A stretch of 32,547 nt of DNA, from the NCBI GenBank assembly GCA_964357255.1, contig CAYHKQ010000017.1:1-32547 (forward strand). The letters are read 5' to 3'. The position numbers were made by a program, and so were the translations under genes. This DNA comes from JBBTIS01 sp038059855. GTDB lineage: Bacteria > Elusimicrobiota > Elusimicrobia > JACQPE01. Every line of letters begins with the position of its first letter. Positions within the stretch are counted from its first letter, which is position 1. Of the stretch, positions 15,896 through 23,886 are shown in pieces. A model generated the notes under the pieces. That model saw nothing but the letters and a program-made list of their open reading frames with translations, did no database searches and was not told the DNA's origin.

Positions 15896-17161
15896 ATGGA
15901 TGAGCGCGCTGTGGATTTAAAAATTAGCCGGCGGGAATTTTTATTAAAAAGCCTGCCGTTAGCAGGCGCGGCCGTGGGGGCCAATGTTCTAGCAGTCGCA
16001 GCCGGATGGGCCATGCACCGATGGAAGGTCCCGCGTTTATTTTCTTCGCTTTGGCCTGCGGACAACCCCTATGTGCGTGAGGCCCGATGGTGGCGCGTCG
16101 CCTGCGCAGGGGTTCAATGTACGCTGTGTCCCTTTCAATGTTTTCTTCCCGAAGGTCAGCGCGGGATTTGTCGGGTGCGGTTAAATCAGGGCGGGCGTCT
16201 TGTCACATTGGTTTGGGGCCATCCCGTTTCAGTTCATGTTGACCCCATCGAAAAGAAGCCTGTTTTTCATCTGCTTCCAGGCAGCCCGATTTATTCGTTA
16301 GCCGCCGTCGGTTGCAGTTTAAGATGTTCGTTCTGCCAAAACTGGGCCATTTCTCAGACGTTTCCTGAAGAGGCCGAAAACACAACGTTGGTTCCCTACG
16401 ATCTTGGGCTCTTTAGCGCTTCCGGCGGCAGAGTCATGGCCCGGCTTGAGCAAAAGGAAATCGCTTTTCTTTCGCCTCAAGATATCGTGGCATTCGCCAA
16501 GAAAACATTTTGCCGTTCGATCGCTTACACTTACTCCGAGCCTATTGTTTTTTATGAGTATGTTTATGCCTCCGCGCGGCTGGCTAAGGAAGCGGGCTTG
16601 AAAAACGTCATGGTCTCGTGCGGCTACATCAACCCGGAGCCGCTCGCCGAGGCCGCGCCTTATTTTGACGTGATCAAGATTGATCTAAAAGGCTTTAATG
16701 AAAATTTTTATAGAAAAATAGTGGGCGGCCAACTTAAGTTCGTGCTTCAAACCCTTGTGGAATTAAAGAAACGGGGCGTGTTTACCGAAATTGTAAATCT
16801 TGTTGTTCCGGCTCTCAACGATGATTTAGGGGAAATACGTCTGATGTGTCGCTGGGTTAAGGAGAATTTGGGCCGGGACGTTCCCCTGTTTTTTTCCCGT
16901 TTTCATCCGGATTACAGACTTGAAAATCTGCCTGCAACCCCGGTGGAAACCTTAGACAAAGCGCGCCAGACCGCTTTGGCCGAAGGCCTGCATTATGTCT
17001 ACATTGGCAACACTCCCGGACATCCCGGCGAGAATACCTACTGTCCGACTTGCGGCAATGTGCTGATCCGCCGCTATGGCTACGCTGTTTTGGAAAATAA
17101 AATCGGATCGAGCGGCCTATGCCCTTACGATGGAACCAGGATTCCGGGAATATGGAGCTAG
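15896..17161 (+). CDS. AmrS-like (AmmeMemoRadiSam) radical SAM protein with Tat-like N-terminus
   Basis: Radical SAM protein of about 421 residues. The cluster motif is C140-x3-C144-x2-C147 (CSLRCSFCQNW). The N-terminal cysteine-rich stretch C75-x2-C78-x3-C82 with GQRGICRVR, the central segment YTYSEP and the C-terminal YCPTCGN match the AmmeMemoRadiSam system radical SAM family (related to pyruvate formate-lyase activating enzyme). The usual partners Memo and AMMECR1 are not in this window. The N-terminus has KISRREFLLKSLPLAGAAVGA, which looks like a twin-arginine signal or anchor and is strange for a SAM-dependent enzyme. An open-frame start at 15839 lies inside the inverted repeat, so the ATG at 15896 is preferred. 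The substrate is unknown. Confidence 0.85.
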   Translation: MDERAVDLKISRREFLLKSLPLAGAAVGANVLAVAAGWAMHRWKVPRLFSSLWPADNPYVREARWWRVACAGVQCTLCPFQCFLPEGQRGICRVRLNQGGRLVTLVWGHPVSVHVDPIEKKPVFHLLPGSPIYSLAAVGCSLRCSFCQNWAISQTFPEEAENTTLVPYDLGLFSASGGRVMARLEQKEIAFLSPQDIVAFAKKTFCRSIAYTYSEPIVFYEYVYASARLAKEAGLKNVMVSCGYINPEPLAEAAPYFDVIKIDLKGFNENFYRKIVGGQLKFVLQTLVELKKRGVFTEIVNLVVPALNDDLGEIRLMCRWVKENLGRDVPLFFSRFHPDYRLENLPATPVETLDKARQTALAEGLHYVYIGNTPGHPGENTYCPTCGNVLIRRYGYAVLENKIGSSGLCPYDGTRIPGIWS

Positions 17162-17189
17162 GGATTGTTTTAGAACTTTCCCATTCTGT

Positions 17190-19352
17190 TTAGGTTTTTA
17201 ATAGCCTAATGCGGAAATTTTGTAGCCAAATTGCGATGAGCGGAATCGTGGATAGAGCGAAGGTCGCCTGGATTCCTAAGAGGGGAATCGCGATTCCGCC
17301 GGCCAGGAACGCGCCTGCGGCCGAGCCCCAGAGTTCGGCGCTGTAAAGGGTTGCGGGCGCAACGGCGCCTGCCGCGGCCGCGGCAAATGTCGCGCCCGCT
17401 AAGGCGTTGGCCCCCAATAAAACCGCGGCCGAGACAGCTCCCAACGCAACGACGTTGATCTCGCCGGCTTTTATAAGACCCAGAGCGGCGAGCGCGGCCA
17501 AAGCTAGAGAGAGCAAGGTCAAAACAACAAAAATCTTCCCCTTGGCCCGTTCTTTGGAATAGGCCGCCCCAAGGGCCGATCCCAGCGCTAATCCGGTCAT
17601 GGAAGAGGCAAAGAGCAACCCCATTTGCCAATAGAGAGCGCCTGAGAGCGATTGGAATGCGAGCAAAACAGCCGTTTGAAACATCATTGTGAAAAATCCC
17701 ATGGCTCCCAACCATGCGGCGGCCGCGCTAGCGTCTGCGCCTCCCCAATCGTCGCGAGCGTTACGAGCGGCCGAATCGAACGCCGTGAGGTTTTTCGTCC
17801 TCCTGGCTTTCCATAAAATCCAACAAAGAATCGCCCCTGCCACAATGGGACCTAGCATTTCCTTGGGGGAAACCACCTGAGACAGCCATAATCTCCAAGC
17901 ATAGAGATAGGAAATCGGGGCGAAGTCCGTGTTCAGGCTCACGCGGGATAGCTTGACGAAACGCGCTTCCATGGCGGAGCGCCGGCCCTCCTCAAGAGCA
18001 AAAGGAAAATAACTGGGCACGATGACTTGATTTTTGACCCCCCGCTTTTGGTAGCGCGCGGCCAAGACCTCTGTTTCAAGCGCGAGCGGTCCTTGGCCGG
18101 CCAGCACGGCAATTTTTCCACCGGGTATGATTCGAGTATAAGCGAAAACGCTTCGGAGCGTTTTTAACACGCCGGCGTCCAAGTACGCTGTTTGGGGGCT
18201 CATGTAATTTTCCGAGGCTTTCAGCGAGAACGCTAAAATTCCGCCGGGCCGAAGACCTGTTTTAGCCGCCAAGAAAAATTCTTTGGTGAAGAGCCGGTTG
18301 AGCGCGGCGTTGGAGGGCTCGGCCGCGCCGTGGACAATGACGTCGCAGGACGACGGATGAGATTTTAGCCATGAGCGCGGGTCTTGTGCATGGACATCAG
18401 CCGTGGCGTTTCGCCGCGCGGCCAAGCGGCCCATGAGTTCAAACGATTGCGAATCCGGCTCGATAAGATGAACCGCCCGGGGCCTGTATTTGAGGATTTC
18501 CTCTAGGTAGGCGATTGCGCCGTTTCCCAGGAGGCAGATTGTTTTTGGATTTTTATGGGCGAGCATAGGCCAGTGCGCAAGCTCTTCGCTAAAAGCCGGG
18601 TCGCCAAAGAGCGCGGTTAAGGTTCCGTTTTGGAAAAAACATTTTTGAGAGCCTAGCGAGGCCGAGGCCGCATGGCCGTAGCGTGTTTCCCGTTGCTCCA
18701 AGAGCGTATAGCCGTGGAACTGCCCTCGCCGCGCGGCGTCGTCAATTTTGGGAGCGAGCGCCGTGGCGGCGAACGCCGCTGTGGCGAGCGCGGCGGCGAC
18801 CGCGCGGCCCCAGCCTTTTTTAAACAGCGCCAAAGCCGCGGCTTGAAGTAAAAAACTGCCGGCCGTGAGGGCCGCTAAAAGCGGCCATCGGCTTATGACG
18901 AAGAACGTCAAGCCCAGTCCGGCGGCCACGCCGCCCTGCGATTCCCAATAATAAATTTTTGACGCATCCAAGCCGGGTTCTTTTAAGTTGACGCCCAGAG
19001 TAAAACAACTTCCCAACAAAAAACAGGGGGGGCCAAGAAATAGGGGCGGCAAAACGCAGGTCCAAAAAAATCCAGGCATGGAACCGAAGGGCAAGAGCGC
19101 TTTGGCGAATCGTACGGCCAGCACACTCAGCGGAAATGCCCCAGAAACAAGGATGAGCCGCCACGCCAAAATAGTTTTTGACGATGGCCCGACCGCGCGC
19201 AGGCTTCCCCATCCCGTGAAGGCCAGCCACGCGGCCAGAGCCGTTCCAAAAAAAAGCTCGTAACCTTGAAAAAGAATCGCCATCTCGCGCAAGAGAATAA
19301 TCTGCGCCGACACGGCGTAAGCCCCGCATAGAAAAAAAAGAAGCGCCATCAT
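17190..19352 (-). CDS. Membrane protein with spermidine-synthase-like domain
   Basis: Large protein of 720 residues: about six hydrophobic helices (1-195), a soluble spermidine-synthase/methyltransferase-like Rossmann domain (about 200-430, with TICLLGNGAIAYLEEILKYRPRAVHLIEPD), then further helices (about 480-715). The canonical polyamine synthase catalytic aspartate motif (D-x2-DP) reads HGAAEPSNAALNRLFTKEFF here, so aminopropyl transfer is doubtful. The family is often auto-annotated as fused MFS/spermidine synthase. It starts 24 bases from the divergent polyferredoxin gene, so the two may share a control region. Function is unknown; a membrane-bound redox or methylation role is possible. 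Confidence 0.75.
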   Translation of the reverse strand: MMALLFFLCGAYAVSAQIILLREMAILFQGYELFFGTALAAWLAFTGWGSLRAVGPSSKTILAWRLILVSGAFPLSVLAVRFAKALLPFGSMPGFFWTCVLPPLFLGPPCFLLGSCFTLGVNLKEPGLDASKIYYWESQGGVAAGLGLTFFVISRWPLLAALTAGSFLLQAAALALFKKGWGRAVAAALATAAFAATALAPKIDDAARRGQFHGYTLLEQRETRYGHAASASLGSQKCFFQNGTLTALFGDPAFSEELAHWPMLAHKNPKTICLLGNGAIAYLEEILKYRPRAVHLIEPDSQSFELMGRLAARRNATADVHAQDPRSWLKSHPSSCDVIVHGAAEPSNAALNRLFTKEFFLAAKTGLRPGGILAFSLKASENYMSPQTAYLDAGVLKTLRSVFAYTRIIPGGKIAVLAGQGPLALETEVLAARYQKRGVKNQVIVPSYFPFALEEGRRSAMEARFVKLSRVSLNTDFAPISYLYAWRLWLSQVVSPKEMLGPIVAGAILCWILWKARRTKNLTAFDSAARNARDDWGGADASAAAAWLGAMGFFTMMFQTAVLLAFQSLSGALYWQMGLLFASSMTGLALGSALGAAYSKERAKGKIFVVLTLLSLALAALAALGLIKAGEINVVALGAVSAAVLLGANALAGATFAAAAAGAVAPATLYSAELWGSAAGAFLAGGIAIPLLGIQATFALSTIPLIAIWLQNFRIRLLKT

Positions 19353-19376
19353 TTCAGAACTATTACAATAATTTCA

Positions 19377-20495
19377 ATGGCGAATTCAGCAGGCCCCGCT
19401 ATCTTTGCCGTGGCTTTAGCGGCCCTTGTGGCCGCCTTTTCCTGGCCTGGGGTTGGAAATGCGTGGCTGGCCGGCGCGACCTTTCTGTGGGCCGCTTTTG
19501 TGGGAATGGCCGGATTTTTTATTCTCAGAAGCGGCAAAATCGCGCGCTGGCGCGCCATTGTTTTTATCGCCATGGCCTTTGGTTTTCTCGTTTATTTTAA
19601 ATCGGCCAGCCTGGGCCTCACCGGACGACTCTGGACGACGGAAAAACCCCAGGAGGTCCCTTACTGCCATATCGCCATCGCTTCCGGCATTCTTAATTAT
19701 TTTTACCAGCAGTATCTGGCGTTAAAAAGCGGGGCCTGGTCTCGCTGGGGGCCGTTGACCCTGGGATTTTTATGGCTGGCCCTCACGCTTATCATCGGGC
19801 GAGCGTGGTGCTCCTGGGTTTGCTTTTACGGCGGTCTGGACGAGTCGTTCAGCCGTATTGCCAAGAGGCCAAGATGGCTCTACCTTGGTGTGCCTGAGAA
19901 ATGGCGCGATCTGCCCGCGGGAATTTTAATTTTCATGATTCTTGTTTCTTTTTCTTCGCTTCTTCCAATTTTCTGTCTTTGGGTTTGCCCCCTGAAAATC
20001 ACCACCGCGTTTCTTGATCCCAATGACGCCGCGCGTAAAATCCAACTGGCGATTTTTGCCGTCTTAGGGGTGGCCACCATCGTCATTATTCCCATCCTGA
20101 GCAAACGGCGAGCCTTCTGCGGCTTGATCTGCCCATTCGGGGCGTGGCAGTCTTTTTTTGGCGGCCTCAACCCCTTTCGCGCGACAATTAAAAAAGAGGA
20201 TTGCACCCAGTGTCGGCTATGCCTGATCGTTTGCCCCACGTTCGCCATTTCCCAGGAGGGGCTCAAAAAACACGAGATCAGCCCATACTGCAACCTGTGC
20301 GGCCTCTGCATGGACCGTTGTCCCAGGGACTGCATTGACTACACGGTTTTTGGCCGGAGTCTGCCCGGAGCGTTGAGCGCTCGAACCCTTTTTCTTTTCT
20401 TCGCGTTACTGGCCGGCGGTTCCGTGGGCGCCCTTTTTATGCCCCAGGCATTGTCAATGGCGGCGCGGAGCCTGGCGCGTTTATTTTTATCGTGA
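19377..20495 (+). CDS. NapH/NosR-like membrane polyferredoxin
   Basis: Integral membrane iron-sulfur protein of 372 residues. Several hydrophobic helices are interleaved with cysteine motifs on the cytosolic side: AWCSWVCFYGG, FCLWVCPLKIT and FCGLICPFGAW. Two classical 4Fe-4S ferredoxin motifs follow, CTQCRLCLIVCP and CNLCGLCMDRCP, and one last helix. This is the layout of NapH, CcoG and NosR C-terminal domains, which pass electrons between quinol, ferredoxin and periplasmic partners. Its stop overlaps the next gene (GTGA), so it is translationally coupled to a CcdA-like thiol or electron transporter. No maturation partner (NapG, NosZ) is nearby, so the target is open. It may serve metalloenzyme assembly or the periplasmic molybdoenzyme. 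Confidence 0.85.
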   Translation: MANSAGPAIFAVALAALVAAFSWPGVGNAWLAGATFLWAAFVGMAGFFILRSGKIARWRAIVFIAMAFGFLVYFKSASLGLTGRLWTTEKPQEVPYCHIAIASGILNYFYQQYLALKSGAWSRWGPLTLGFLWLALTLIIGRAWCSWVCFYGGLDESFSRIAKRPRWLYLGVPEKWRDLPAGILIFMILVSFSSLLPIFCLWVCPLKITTAFLDPNDAARKIQLAIFAVLGVATIVIIPILSKRRAFCGLICPFGAWQSFFGGLNPFRATIKKEDCTQCRLCLIVCPTFAISQEGLKKHEISPYCNLCGLCMDRCPRDCIDYTVFGRSLPGALSARTLFLFFALLAGGSVGALFMPQALSMAARSLARLFLS

Positions 20496-21106
20496 CCGGA
20501 ATTTTAGCCGAGGGTTTTGGTTTAGGCCTGTCGAGCGGGGCCTATTGTTTTGGGGCCTGCATGCCGGTTCTTTTGCCCTACATGCTGGGCGTCGCCAAAC
20601 AACGCTGGCGGGCCAACGCTTTGCTTTTAGGGGAATTCCTGGCCGGCCGTTTTGCGGCCTATATGGTTTATGCCACGCTGGCCAGTTGGGTGGGAATTTT
20701 GGTTGAGGGGAGGCTTCCCGTCTGGGCGCTCCATCTGGCCGGAGGCTTGAGCGGCTTTTTTTTATTAGCCTGGGCTATGGCTGGAAATTTTCCGACGGTT
20801 AATTTTTGTCGCGCCCTGACGTCTTGGCCGGGATTGCAACGCCTGCCGTTCGCGTTTGGATTTTTAGTGGGGATCAACGCTTGCCCTCCCTTTATCGCGG
20901 CCACGTTGCGTTTAATCGGCCTGCATCACATCGGGCATGGCCTTTTGTATTTCATCGCTTTTTTTGCGGGAACCAGCCTATACTCCCTGCCATTTTTAGC
21001 CGTAGTTCCCTGGCTCGGCTCCTCGCGCCTGGCCTCGGCCGGCAGGATTTGTTCCGTGTTGTCAGGCCTTTGGCTTATAGCCCAAAGTCTTGCCGAAATT
21101 CTGTAA
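20492..21106 (+). CDS. CcdA/DsbD-like membrane transporter
   Basis: Protein of 204 residues with about six transmembrane helices, starting at a GTG that overlaps the polyferredoxin stop. Two segments recall the cysteine-bearing helices of CcdA/DsbD thiol-electron transporters: GAYCFGACMPVLLPYMLG near the N-terminus and GINACPPFI in the second half. Databases also name relatives as TauE/SafE-like or ArsG-family permeases. Coupling with a polyferredoxin suggests reductant transfer across the membrane, for example for cytochrome c or metal-centre maturation. Which substrate it moves is not evident. Confidence 0.75.
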   Translation: MTGILAEGFGLGLSSGAYCFGACMPVLLPYMLGVAKQRWRANALLLGEFLAGRFAAYMVYATLASWVGILVEGRLPVWALHLAGGLSGFFLLAWAMAGNFPTVNFCRALTSWPGLQRLPFAFGFLVGINACPPFIAATLRLIGLHHIGHGLLYFIAFFAGTSLYSLPFLAVVPWLGSSRLASAGRICSVLSGLWLIAQSLAEIL

Positions 21107-21117
21107 AATACTATCTG

Positions 21118-21277
21118 TTACACGACTCATGCAAAATGATATTACACGACTCATGCAAAATGATAAAAAGCCGCTCATGGTGAGCCTGTCGAACCATGAG
21201 CCAAGACGCAAAAAACCCTGTATTCATCCTTCGACAAGCTCAGGATGAGCGGAATGCAATGAATTTGCATGAGTCGT
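21118..21277. repeat. Composite repeat element: tandem 24-mers, REP-like hairpins and outer inverted repeat
   Basis: Two exact tandem copies of a 24-base unit (21118-21141 and 21142-21165, containing CGACTCATGCAAA) are answered by the inverse TTTGCATGAGTCGT at 21264-21277, giving a 14-base outer inverted repeat. Inside lie two short palindromes, GCTCATGG/CCATGAGC (21172-21200) and TCATCC/GGATGA (around 21223-21247). Their flanks are imperfect inverse copies of each other (TTCGACAGGCTC versus TTCGACAAGCTC). No ORF is inside. The structure suggests a small non-autonomous mobile element or REP cluster between the CcdA-like gene and tatA. Confidence 0.8.
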
Positions 21278-21355
21278 ATTTGTTAGTAAATCATTGAATT
21301 GGAGCACGAGTTGGCAATGGTGTCGCTTTTTAAAATAATGAAGGGGGTAATGTAA

Positions 21356-21538
21356 ATGTTGCCGAATCTTGGTTTTAGCGAGATTCTTTTGGTCGGCGTC
21401 GCAGCCTTGCTTTTATTCGGCCCTAAACGTATTCCTGAAGCGGCCAAGGGCTTGGGCCGGGCGTTCAAGGCTTTTAAGGAAGGGCTTAAAGAAACCAAAG
21501 AAGAAATCGAAAAAAGCGGAGAAGAAGTCCGGAAATAG
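21356..21538 (+). CDS. tatA: Twin-arginine translocase subunit TatA/E
   Basis: Protein of 60 residues with the typical TatA layout: short N-terminus, one membrane helix (FSEILLVGVAALLLFG), the conserved FGPKRIPEAAKGLGRAFKAFK hinge and amphipathic helix, and a charged tail. Together with tatC at the end of the same gene cluster it should form the Tat export pore that moves the folded molybdoenzyme alpha subunit. AAGGGGGT at 21341-21348 serves the ATG. No separate tatB is seen here, so this protein may fulfil both roles, as in minimal TatAC systems. Confidence 0.93.
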   Translation: MLPNLGFSEILLVGVAALLLFGPKRIPEAAKGLGRAFKAFKEGLKETKEEIEKSGEEVRK

Positions 21539-21554
21539 TTTTAGGCTCCGATCT

Positions 21555-21621
21555 CACTGACGGGCAGTGGGACGATCGGTCGGCCCTATGGCCGGCCTCC
21601 CGATCCTCGCGTAGCGCGGGG
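21555..21621 (+). promoter_or_regulatory. Structured leader before moaC, candidate Moco-type riboswitch
   Basis: Three consecutive strong hairpins fill the gap between tatA and moaC. They are CACTG/CAGTG (21555-21569), a compound stem GATCGG...CCGATC (21574-21605) that encloses CGGCC-CTAT-GGCCG and leaves a GCCTC bulge, and CCTCGCG/CGCGGGG (21605-21621). The ribosome site GGAAAGGGG lies just downstream. GCCUCCCG followed by a stem-closing strand recalls what I remember of the E. coli moaA Moco RNA (GCCUCCCGUAUC). The structure is seen directly; the riboswitch identity is inference, and the element may lack parts of the canonical fold. Confidence 0.45.
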
Positions 21622-21641
21622 TGAATTGGAAAGGGGCAATC

Positions 21642-22136
21642 GTGCAAACATTAACTCATTTTAATCATAATGGGCGCGCGGCCCAGGTGGATGTCGGCGT
21701 TAAGCCCATCACCCTGCGTTGGGCGCTGGCTCAAGGCCAAATTCGCGCGCGTCCCTCTCTCATTAATCTCATCCGCAACAATCGCCTTGCCAAGGGCGAC
21801 GCTTTAACAATAGCCAAAATCGCCGGAATTTCCGCGGCTAAACAAACGGGGTTCTTAATTCCCCTTTGCCACCCGGTAAACCTCGATCGGGTTGAGATCA
21901 GGTTCGAGATTAAAAGAGACCGAATCATAGTTCTGGCCGAAGCGTCAGCCCAGGGAAAGACAGGAGTTGAGATGGAAGCGTTGAGCGCTGTTGGCGCGGC
22001 TTGCCTGACCCTTTACGACATGGCGAAATCCGCGGATAAAGGGATTGTGATCGGGCCGATTTATCTTTTGGAGAAAAAAGGCGGGCGCTCGGGGCATTAT
22101 AAAAGGCGAGGGAGTAAGGGGGCGAGGGGGCGGTGA
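21642..22136 (+). CDS. moaC: Cyclic pyranopterin monophosphate synthase MoaC
   Basis: Second enzyme of molybdopterin synthesis, converting the MoaA product into cyclic pyranopterin monophosphate. Conserved segments are visible: AKIAGISAAKQTGFLIPLCHP, the GKTGVEMEALSAV stretch and LYDMAKSADKG with the catalytic lysines. The GTG at 21642 is chosen because GGAAAGGGG at 21628-21636 lies five bases upstream. A longer GTG at 21621 overlaps the third leader hairpin. The C-terminus runs into a purine-rich repeat encoding RRGSKGARGR, probably a recent extension. The stop overlaps the next gene (GTGA). Confidence 0.94.
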   Translation: MQTLTHFNHNGRAAQVDVGVKPITLRWALAQGQIRARPSLINLIRNNRLAKGDALTIAKIAGISAAKQTGFLIPLCHPVNLDRVEIRFEIKRDRIIVLAEASAQGKTGVEMEALSAVGAACLTLYDMAKSADKGIVIGPIYLLEKKGGRSGHYKRRGSKGARGR

Positions 22137-22157
22137 GGCGAGGGGGCGAAGGGGAAG
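22105..22157 (+). repeat. Purine-rich degenerate GGCGAGGG repeat at the moaC/mog junction
   Basis: The plus strand carries several imperfect copies of GGCGAGGG or GGGGGCGA, nearly all purine on one strand. They encode the tail of MoaC and the head of Mog. The low-complexity stretch leaves both protein ends uncertain and resembles short G-rich repeats scattered between genes in some environmental genomes. Confidence 0.55.
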
Positions 22158-22675
22158 CCGGCGGCATCACTGCCGGAATTTTGACGATCAGTGATCGTTG
22201 TTACAAAAAAGAAAGAGCGGATCAAAGCGGTCCGGCTCTGCAAAAATCAGTGGAGGCTTTGGGCTGGAAAACCGCGCTTCTGGCAGTCGTTCCCGATGAG
22301 GCCGATATTATTGAAGCCGTTCTCGCCGGCTGGGCGGATGGCAAGAAATTTGATCTTGTTTTAACCACAGGAGGAACCGGTCTTGGTCCGCGCGACGTGA
22401 CTCCCGAAGCCACAAAAAAAGTGTTGGATAAAGAGTTGCCAGGATTAACCGAACTTATGCGGCGCGAGGGCTCCAAGACCACGGCGCTTGCGTCGTTGTC
22501 GCGGGCCGTGGCTGGATCGCGCAAAAAAACTTTGATTATCAATCTTCCCGGCAGTCCCAGAGGCGCCGTGGAATCTTTCTCGGCTGTGGCCGGGCTCGTT
22601 ATTCATGCCAGGGCCATGCTACGGGGGCAAGATCACCTCGAGAGTAAGAATAAGGAAGCCGGCCCAATCGTATGA
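22133..22675 (+). CDS. mog: Molybdopterin adenylyltransferase MoaB/Mog
   Basis: Adenylates molybdopterin before metal insertion. The fold-defining motifs are AGILTISDRC near the start, TTGGTGLGPRDVTPEAT in the middle and INLPGSPRGAVESF toward the end. The length of 180 residues is normal. The GTG start overlaps the moaC stop by four bases, and the first eleven residues come from a purine-rich repeat, so the true start is uncertain by a few codons. The stop overlaps moeA (ATGA). MoaB and Mog cannot be separated by sequence reading alone, but both act at this step. Confidence 0.92.
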   Translation: MRRGGEGEAGGITAGILTISDRCYKKERADQSGPALQKSVEALGWKTALLAVVPDEADIIEAVLAGWADGKKFDLVLTTGGTGLGPRDVTPEATKKVLDKELPGLTELMRREGSKTTALASLSRAVAGSRKKTLIINLPGSPRGAVESFSAVAGLVIHARAMLRGQDHLESKNKEAGPIV

Positions 22676-23886
22676 TTACTCCTGAAGAGGCGCTCAAAGC
22701 CATTCTGGACAATACTAAGGTTTTGCCCCAGGAAACCGTGGCTCTTGAGGACGCGGTGGATCGTGTTGTGGCCGAGGATGTGTACGCCCGCGAGAGCTTG
22801 CCGCCATTTGATAATTCAGCCATGGACGGTTACGCTGTGCGAGCCCAAGACCTAAAGGAGGCATCTCAAGATAGTCCGGTCAGGCTTCGGGTTTGTCAAA
22901 CATTAAGGGCCGGGGCGTGGAGCGCCTTGGAGATTGAAGCGGGGTGGGCCATTAAGATCATGACCGGAGCCCCTGTGCCCAAGGGCGCCGATGCGGTGGT
23001 CATGCTGGAGGCGGCCAGGGACGAAGGCGCGAGCGGCGTTTCCATCGGATTATTTCCCGAGGCCGGAGAGCACATCCGTTGCAGGGGCGAAGATGTGCGC
23101 CAAGGGGAAAAAATTATTCCAACCGGCGCGTTGATACGCCCTTATGAGGTGGCTCTGCTGGCGGCTCAAGGAATTGGACAGGTTAAGGTTATTCAAAAAC
23201 CACAGGCCGCCATTGTGGCGACAGGCGATGAATTGACGCAGTATCGAGACGAGGCGGGTCCCGGGAAAATACGAAACGCCAATGGCCCGGCCATGGCCGC
23301 GGCGCTTATGCGCTGGGGGGCTGTGCCGACTGACCGGGGAATTGCGCGGGATAATCCAGCTTGTCTTAAGGATGCCCTGGCCGAAGCTTTCGAGACCTCG
23401 GATTTGACGGTTATTTCCGGAGGCGTTTCAGTTGGCGATTTCGACTACACTAAGGATACTCTGGAAGACCTGGGTTTAAAGGTTATTTTTTGGAAAGTAG
23501 CGATTAAGCCGGGCAAGCCCATGTTGTTCGGGTTATGGAAGAGTAAGCCGGTTTTCGGCCTTCCCGGAAATCCAATCAGCGCGCTAGTCTGCCTTGAGGA
23601 GTTCGTGCGTCCGGCCATTGAGAAGATGCGGGGGCATGCCAACCATCATCCAAGCTATCACTTAAAAGGAATCGTAAAAAATAGTTACAGCAAGGAGGCC
23701 GCGAGACAGCAGTTTCTTTTTTGCGTGGTTGAGGAAACCCCTTTGGGTTTTGATCTCCATATTATCCGTCCACAAGGCTCGGCCATGCTGGCCATGGCCG
23801 CCAAGGCCACGGCCCTAGCGGTCGCTCCCATCGGCATGAGCCGGATTGATCCCGGCACGGAACTGGTTTTTCGTTGGCTTAAATGA
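22672..23886 (+). CDS. moeA: Molybdopterin molybdenumtransferase MoeA
   Basis: Inserts molybdate into adenylated molybdopterin. The protein has 404 residues, the usual length. Motifs include PPFDNSAMDGYAV at the start, IMTGAPVPKGADAVV, the MoaB-like domain IVATGDELTQ and ISGGVSVGDFDYTKD, and FGLPGNPISALVCLEEFVRPAI. Subdomain IV forms the C-terminus. It overlaps both neighbours by ATGA, so translation is coupled through mog, moeA and mobA. Confidence 0.96.
   Translation: MITPEEALKAILDNTKVLPQETVALEDAVDRVVAEDVYARESLPPFDNSAMDGYAVRAQDLKEASQDSPVRLRVCQTLRAGAWSALEIEAGWAIKIMTGAPVPKGADAVVMLEAARDEGASGVSIGLFPEAGEHIRCRGEDVRQGEKIIPTGALIRPYEVALLAAQGIGQVKVIQKPQAAIVATGDELTQYRDEAGPGKIRNANGPAMAAALMRWGAVPTDRGIARDNPACLKDALAEAFETSDLTVISGGVSVGDFDYTKDTLEDLGLKVIFWKVAIKPGKPMLFGLWKSKPVFGLPGNPISALVCLEEFVRPAIEKMRGHANHHPSYHLKGIVKNSYSKEAARQQFLFCVVEETPLGFDLHIIRPQGSAMLAMAAKATALAVAPIGMSRIDPGTELVFRWLK

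Noticed and set aside
17190..19352. Functional spermidine synthase
   Set aside because: The catalytic D-x2-DP motif is replaced and the domain is embedded between membrane helices.
21118..21277. CRISPR array
   Set aside because: Only two adjacent 24-base direct copies with no spacers between them, plus inverted arms; no cas genes are present.
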